64,000 nucleotides of DNA from Planctomycetota bacterium (GTDB lineage Bacteria; Planctomycetota; Phycisphaerae; UBA1845; PWPN01), in NCBI GenBank assembly GCA_029550525.1, contig JAKPHF010000078.1, forward strand, positions 248,001-312,000, written 5' to 3'. Below the pieces are notes generated by a model. That model was not told the DNA's origin. It worked only from the letters and a program-made list of their open reading frames with translations, and ran no database searches. Numbering within the stretch: the stretch's first letter is position 1; each line of letters starts with the position of its first letter. Shown piece by piece: positions 60,269 to 64,000 of the stretch. Both the position numbers and the translations under genes were made by a program.

Positions 60269-61732
60269 ATGCCGCTGTCAAAAAGCAGACTTGAGATCGG
60301 GTTTTGTGTTTTTCTCGTCTCGAGTTCGATCGTCCAGGCGCAACTGGGGGTAAGCGCCACCGTCGTGCCTGATGCGCCCGCGTCGTCCGGGTTCGCACCG
60401 GCAACGGCCGGGCTCACCAATGCGTCCCCTCTGCTTAGCACCGAGACAGCGCCGCTCGCCGGTGATGCGCCTCGGGTTGCCGCCGAGCCGCCGCGCGTGG
60501 TCAGCGTGCGATCCCGCGAGATCGAACTGCACTACCAAGTCAGTCCCACCGACACGAGTACCGAGGTCGAGCTTTGGTACACCCGCGACCGCGGCACGAG
60601 CTGGCAGTCTTACGGGAAAGACGAAGACCACACGAGTCCACTGGTGTTCACCGCACCGAGCGAGGGGTTGTACGGCTTCCTGCTGATCGCCCATGTCGCC
60701 GGCCAGCCGGCGCGACCGGCCCCGCGAGCGTACGAGGCGCCGCAGCGATGGGTGTTCATCGACGCGACGCCTCCGCTGGCCCAATGGGATGGCGTACAGC
60801 CCGCAGAGGATTTCGCGACCAGCCGAGTCCTGCAGCTTCGCTGGACCGCCCACGACGACAACTTCGGGTCGCGTCCAGTGAGTCTATCCTACCAGTCGTC
60901 GTTGGATCAGAATTGGACGGCCATTGACACGGCCGTCGCGAACACCGGCGTGTACGACTGGCGCGTGCCGGAGAGCGTGAGCGGGCGAGTGACGGTCAAG
61001 CTCATCGTGCGCGACCAGGGCGGACACACCGTCGAACGGACGTTCGGTCCAATCTCGCTGGACAAGTATGCCTCGCTGTCGGCCGCCAAAGCCCGCTCCG
61101 AGACTCCGACCAGCCGGCCGGCCTTGGCCACCAGCGCAGAGCCGTCGCCAGCCGGCACGGCGAAGTCCGACCTGGCGCCGGGCGCCCCGACGACACGGCC
61201 CGAGACCCTGCCCCGCGTCGATCTCCTACAGCGTCGCATGGCTGCTGACCTGTATCGCCAGGGCAGTTGGCATCTGGTGCGCGGACAATACGGTGTGGCA
61301 GCTGAGCGACTGCGCGAAGCCCTCGAACACGATCCCGATCTCCTGGAGGCCCGTCATGATCTGGCGGGGATCTTCTATCGCCAGCAGGATTACGATCGTG
61401 CCATCGCCGAATACCAGGCGGTGCTCGAGCGCAACGCCAACTACGAATCCGCGCTGTATGGAGCGGCCTTGGCGTATGTGGCCAAGCGGGACTATCATCG
61501 CTCTCGCGAAATGCTGACGCGTCTGCTGAAAGTCAACGATCGCAACGCCGAAGCGTGGCTCGACCTGGGGGATGTCCTGTTCATGACCGGCGACGTCATC
61601 AACGCCCGGGCGAACTGGCGCCAGGCCATGAAGCTCGATCCGTCGGCGACGGAAGTCATCAGCAAGGCCAAGCGGCGACTCGAGCTGTATGGGTCGAACG
61701 ACGAGGTCAGCAGCACGCACCAGAACAAGTGA
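60269..61732 (+). CDS. Secreted protein with beta-domain and TPR repeats
   Basis: 487 residues from ATG at 60269 with a strong AGGAGG eight bases upstream. Signal peptide 1-24. Residues about 70-280 are beta rich with two related Ig-like segments (VELWYTRDRGTSWQSYG and SLSYQSSLDQNWTAIDTAV). A Thr/Pro/Ala linker follows, then four TPR units at about 315-470 (GQYGVAAERLREALEHDPDL, DYDRAIAEYQAVLERNANYE and similar). TPRs bind partner proteins. A periplasmic or envelope scaffold role is likely but not shown. It precedes holA by 72 bases. Confidence 0.8.
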   Translation: MPLSKSRLEIGFCVFLVSSSIVQAQLGVSATVVPDAPASSGFAPATAGLTNASPLLSTETAPLAGDAPRVAAEPPRVVSVRSREIELHYQVSPTDTSTEVELWYTRDRGTSWQSYGKDEDHTSPLVFTAPSEGLYGFLLIAHVAGQPARPAPRAYEAPQRWVFIDATPPLAQWDGVQPAEDFATSRVLQLRWTAHDDNFGSRPVSLSYQSSLDQNWTAIDTAVANTGVYDWRVPESVSGRVTVKLIVRDQGGHTVERTFGPISLDKYASLSAAKARSETPTSRPALATSAEPSPAGTAKSDLAPGAPTTRPETLPRVDLLQRRMAADLYRQGSWHLVRGQYGVAAERLREALEHDPDLLEARHDLAGIFYRQQDYDRAIAEYQAVLERNANYESALYGAALAYVAKRDYHRSREMLTRLLKVNDRNAEAWLDLGDVLFMTGDVINARANWRQAMKLDPSATEVISKAKRRLELYGSNDEVSSTHQNK

Positions 61733-61804
61733 CGAAGAGACTGCGACCGGCGATCCCGCGCGGGAACCCACTCGGCTCGTCCGGCCGTCTTTGTGCTTTG
61801 ATTT

Positions 61805-62809
61805 ATGGCACCAGCGACGAAGAGCACTACCGACCTGATCTATGCCGTGACCGGCAATGAGGTATTCCTCAAGCGCCGGGCCATGGACCAGATCGTGCAG
61901 GACGTGCTGGGTAACGCCGATCGTTCGCTGACCTTGGCCGAATACGACTGTGCGACCACGACGGTGGAAGCTTCCAGCGTGCTCGACGACCTGCGCACGT
62001 TGCCGTTTCTGGCCGATCGGCGACTGGTTGTCGTGCGCGATGCGGACAAGTTCATCACGGCTTACCGCTACGCCCTGGAGAAATACGCCGCGAATCCCAG
62101 CCCTACGGGTGTGCTGCTCATCGAGTGCAAGTCGCTGCCGGCCAACACGCGGCTGCACAAACTGATCACCAATGTGGGCAAGGTACTCAAGTTCGACGCG
62201 ATACCGGCTTATAAGGTGCCGGCCTGGCTCACGAGCCATGCCAAGGAAGCCTACGGCGTGCAGCTCGAGTCGAGAGCGGCCGCCAAGCTGGTGGACCTGG
62301 TCGGTCCCGAGCTGGGGCTCCTGGACGCGGAGTTGCAGAAGTGTGCCCTGTACACCCACGGGCGCAACCGCATCACGCTGGAGGACGTCGAGGCGCTGGT
62401 CGGCCACCAGAAGGAAGAGCAGGTCTGGGACATTCTGGCGGCGATCGGCGAGGGGGACACGCGAAAAGCCTTGACGCAGTGGGAAGAAGTCTGGCAGACC
62501 GATCGAACGGCCGAGATGCGAGCGATCGCCGGCATCGCGTTTACGGTGCGGCGTCTGCTCAAAGCGAAGCGAACCGAGGAAGCGGGGGCTTCGACCGGCG
62601 AACTCATGCGTGAGCTGTGGATCCGCGACGAGCAGCAACTCCGCCGTCAGCTGAGTGCTTTCACGACCGCCGACGTCGAAGAGATGCTGAGCCAGTTGCT
62701 GGCGGCGGACGTCGCGGCCAAGACCGGAATGACCAGCGTTCGAACGTCGATTGAGAGGATCATCCTCGACATGTCGCGACGTGCGGCGTTGCGGCAGAGA
62801 GCCCGCTAA
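61805..62809 (+). CDS. holA: DNA polymerase III delta subunit
   Basis: 334 residues. Start LIYAVTGNEVFLKRRAMDQI, the typical HolA opening, then LRTLPFLADRRLVVVRDADK, a helical middle, LVDLVGPELGLLDAELQKCA and KEEQVWDILAAIGEGDTRKA, which match HolA domains II-III. Delta opens the sliding clamp in the clamp loader. There is a lone holA with no rpsT or leuS neighbour. Length is normal. Confidence 0.85.
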   Translation: MAPATKSTTDLIYAVTGNEVFLKRRAMDQIVQDVLGNADRSLTLAEYDCATTTVEASSVLDDLRTLPFLADRRLVVVRDADKFITAYRYALEKYAANPSPTGVLLIECKSLPANTRLHKLITNVGKVLKFDAIPAYKVPAWLTSHAKEAYGVQLESRAAAKLVDLVGPELGLLDAELQKCALYTHGRNRITLEDVEALVGHQKEEQVWDILAAIGEGDTRKALTQWEEVWQTDRTAEMRAIAGIAFTVRRLLKAKRTEEAGASTGELMRELWIRDEQQLRRQLSAFTTADVEEMLSQLLAADVAAKTGMTSVRTSIERIILDMSRRAALRQRAR

Positions 62810-62843
62810 TACGTCGGGCGCACAAACCTGCGAGAGGTCAACC

Positions 62844-64000
62844 ATGAAATCGGCACGGATGCTTATCGTGGTGGTCGCCGCGGCTCTGGCGAGCGTTTCG
62901 GGTTGCATGCAGCCGGGTTGGGGCATCTCGCCGCCGGTGGGTTGGTCGCCGGCCAAGCCGCAAGCGGCGATCGCGCAGCCAACGGCGACGGCAGAGCCTG
63001 CGCCGGCCGCGCAGCCGGCGTCCGGCGAAGATGCGCTCGCGGATGCCGAAGGGCAGGCCGATCCGGCAGTGGCCGCTCTAACGCAAAAGATCGACGCCAT
63101 GGCGGAAGGTGCTGCGGCTGAGCCTGCGCCCGCCGTAACATCCACACAGCCCGCCGTTGAACTGGCGATCCACCAGCAGCCCGTGCCGTCGGCCACGCAG
63201 CCGGCGGTCAGCGCAAGCATCACACCGCCGCCCGCAGCGCCGATCGCCTCGGCGGCTCCGTCGGGTTCGCCGGCGCCCACCCCGCACACGCCGACCCAAT
63301 CGACGCCGGGGACCACGCTGACAAATCCGTTGCCTGTCGCTCAAGCTCATGCGCAACCCGCGCCGGTTCAACCGGCAATTCAACCGCAACCCGTCTCAGC
63401 CGCCACCACACAGCCGGCCGTGCCCATGGTCGCCAATGCGCCGACGGCAGTCACGGAAGCTCAGCAGGCTCGCACCGAAGTGGCCGCTTCGCCATCGCCG
63501 CGGCCCATCCCGTTCATTCAGCCCGCAGCGGTGGATCAGCCTCCGCCGACGCCGGCTCCGACGATCACGGTCAGCATCACCGACATTCGCCCGGTCACCG
63601 TCGCCGCCGTCACGGCCGATGCGACGCTGGCGACGGCTAATCAGCCGGCGGTGACGGAACCACCCGCGCCCACGGCGACTCTCGAAAGCGTGATCGCGCA
63701 GATCGAGCAAACACTACAGCAACGCCCGCCTCATCCCGAAGACGAGTTGCGTCTGCGGCTGCTCTATGTCGCGGCGGGCATGGAAGACAAGCTGAGCGAA
63801 CCGATCCGAGGGATGGACCCAATCCAGACGGAACTGCTGGATTCGATCGTCAAGGCGGTCACCACGTCCCGACAGGCGATGCTTGATCCGCTGAACTCCG
63901 GGCCGAGCGCCCTGGCCGCCGCCGACGAACTTCGCCGCCTGCTGGGTCAGCAGTCCGGCGTGAGTATCCCCCGCATCGCCCTGGTCACCAAAGTGTCGAG
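62844..64000 (+). CDS. Pro/Ala/Gln-rich lipoprotein (partial, C-terminus outside window)
   Basis: An open frame from ATG at 62844 continues past the right edge. Lipobox SVSGC places the lipid anchor at C21. Residues about 30-285 are low complexity (Ala, Pro, Thr, Gln) with repeated TQPAV units at four spots. From about residue 290 a helical, hydrophilic region begins (LESVIAQIEQTLQQRPPHPE, DELRLRLLYVAAGMED). The long linker could span the periplasm and place the folded C-terminal part away from the membrane. Family not recognised. It follows holA by 34 bases. Confidence 0.7.
   Translation, partial: MKSARMLIVVVAAALASVSGCMQPGWGISPPVGWSPAKPQAAIAQPTATAEPAPAAQPASGEDALADAEGQADPAVAALTQKIDAMAEGAAAEPAPAVTSTQPAVELAIHQQPVPSATQPAVSASITPPPAAPIASAAPSGSPAPTPHTPTQSTPGTTLTNPLPVAQAHAQPAPVQPAIQPQPVSAATTQPAVPMVANAPTAVTEAQQARTEVAASPSPRPIPFIQPAAVDQPPPTPAPTITVSITDIRPVTVAAVTADATLATANQPAVTEPPAPTATLESVIAQIEQTLQQRPPHPEDELRLRLLYVAAGMEDKLSEPIRGMDPIQTELLDSIVKAVTTSRQAMLDPLNSGPSALAAADELRRLLGQQSGVSIPRIALVTKVS

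Overview
The window is a high-GC (about 60-65 %), gene-dense bacterial chromosome segment. Tat-exported Gfo/Idh/MocA dehydrogenases, a ThuA protein, a PEP-CTERM-type secreted protein, a PduT/PduS microcompartment pair, many lipoproteins and a five-domain ribosomal protein S1 together point to a member of the Planctomycetota (Phycisphaerae-like), probably environmental. The assignment is an inference from gene content; no rRNA or tRNA gene was recognised in the window.

Layout. 1-15.9 kb is mostly minus-strand housekeeping and accessory genes: a partial S55 (SpoIVB-like) peptidase, RNase III (plus strand), a decayed IS5-family transposase abutting a BMC-T shell protein and a PduS/RnfC-like Fe-S flavoprotein, a CPBP protease pair, an LPLAT acyltransferase, L-aspartate oxidase (nadB), a PilZ protein, a ferredoxin-NADP reductase, a Gln/Gly/Asp-rich repeat protein, rpsA and a PEP-CTERM protein. 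16.8-22.1 kb is a plus-strand sugar-catabolic cluster: MFS transporter, ThuA, and two Gfo/Idh/MocA proteins. 22-31.7 kb is mixed: a DUF4405 membrane protein, a decayed MinD-like ATPase, a secreted nucleoside hydrolase, a nitrilase-family amidohydrolase, a CAP lipoprotein, a third Gfo/Idh/MocA protein, ispD, an AI-2E family permease, gluQ and a DCC-family protein.

31.8-53.6 kb is a surface-glycan locus. It opens with a good sigma70-like promoter and a Wzm/Wzt-type ABC exporter, followed by a three-part protein (methyltransferase, about 220-residue coiled coil, glycosyltransferase), a double GT-B glycosyltransferase, a methyltransferase-GT2 fusion and two further methyltransferases. Then come a GT39-like membrane glycosyltransferase with two duplicated C-terminal domains, a bifunctional fucokinase/GDP-fucose pyrophosphorylase (FKP), a heparinase II/III lipoprotein, a GT2 and a UDP-GlcNAc 2-epimerase (wecB). 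Together these suggest synthesis, modification, chain-length control, export and turnover of a fucose- and HexNAc-derived polysaccharide by the ABC-transporter route.

53.9-64 kb holds an M20 peptidase, a DUF547 lipoprotein, an endonuclease/exonuclease/phosphatase remnant, an AAA/DUF4143 ATPase, KDPG aldolase (eda), a membrane protein, a TPR protein, holA and a partial Pro/Ala-rich lipoprotein.

The intergenic DNA carries several families of short repeats: AGCTATCAGC-like, CTCAAGCCT-like, CCCCAGTCCCCAG-like, ATCCGTG-like and GCAGAGG-like runs; three exact copies of CGGGCA-NNN-TGCCCG; and a 52-bp two-hairpin element. The observations judged most worth follow-up are the methyltransferase/coiled-coil/glycosyltransferase protein as a possible WbdD-like chain-length ruler, the isolated PduT/PduS pair next to an IS remnant, and the repeat families.
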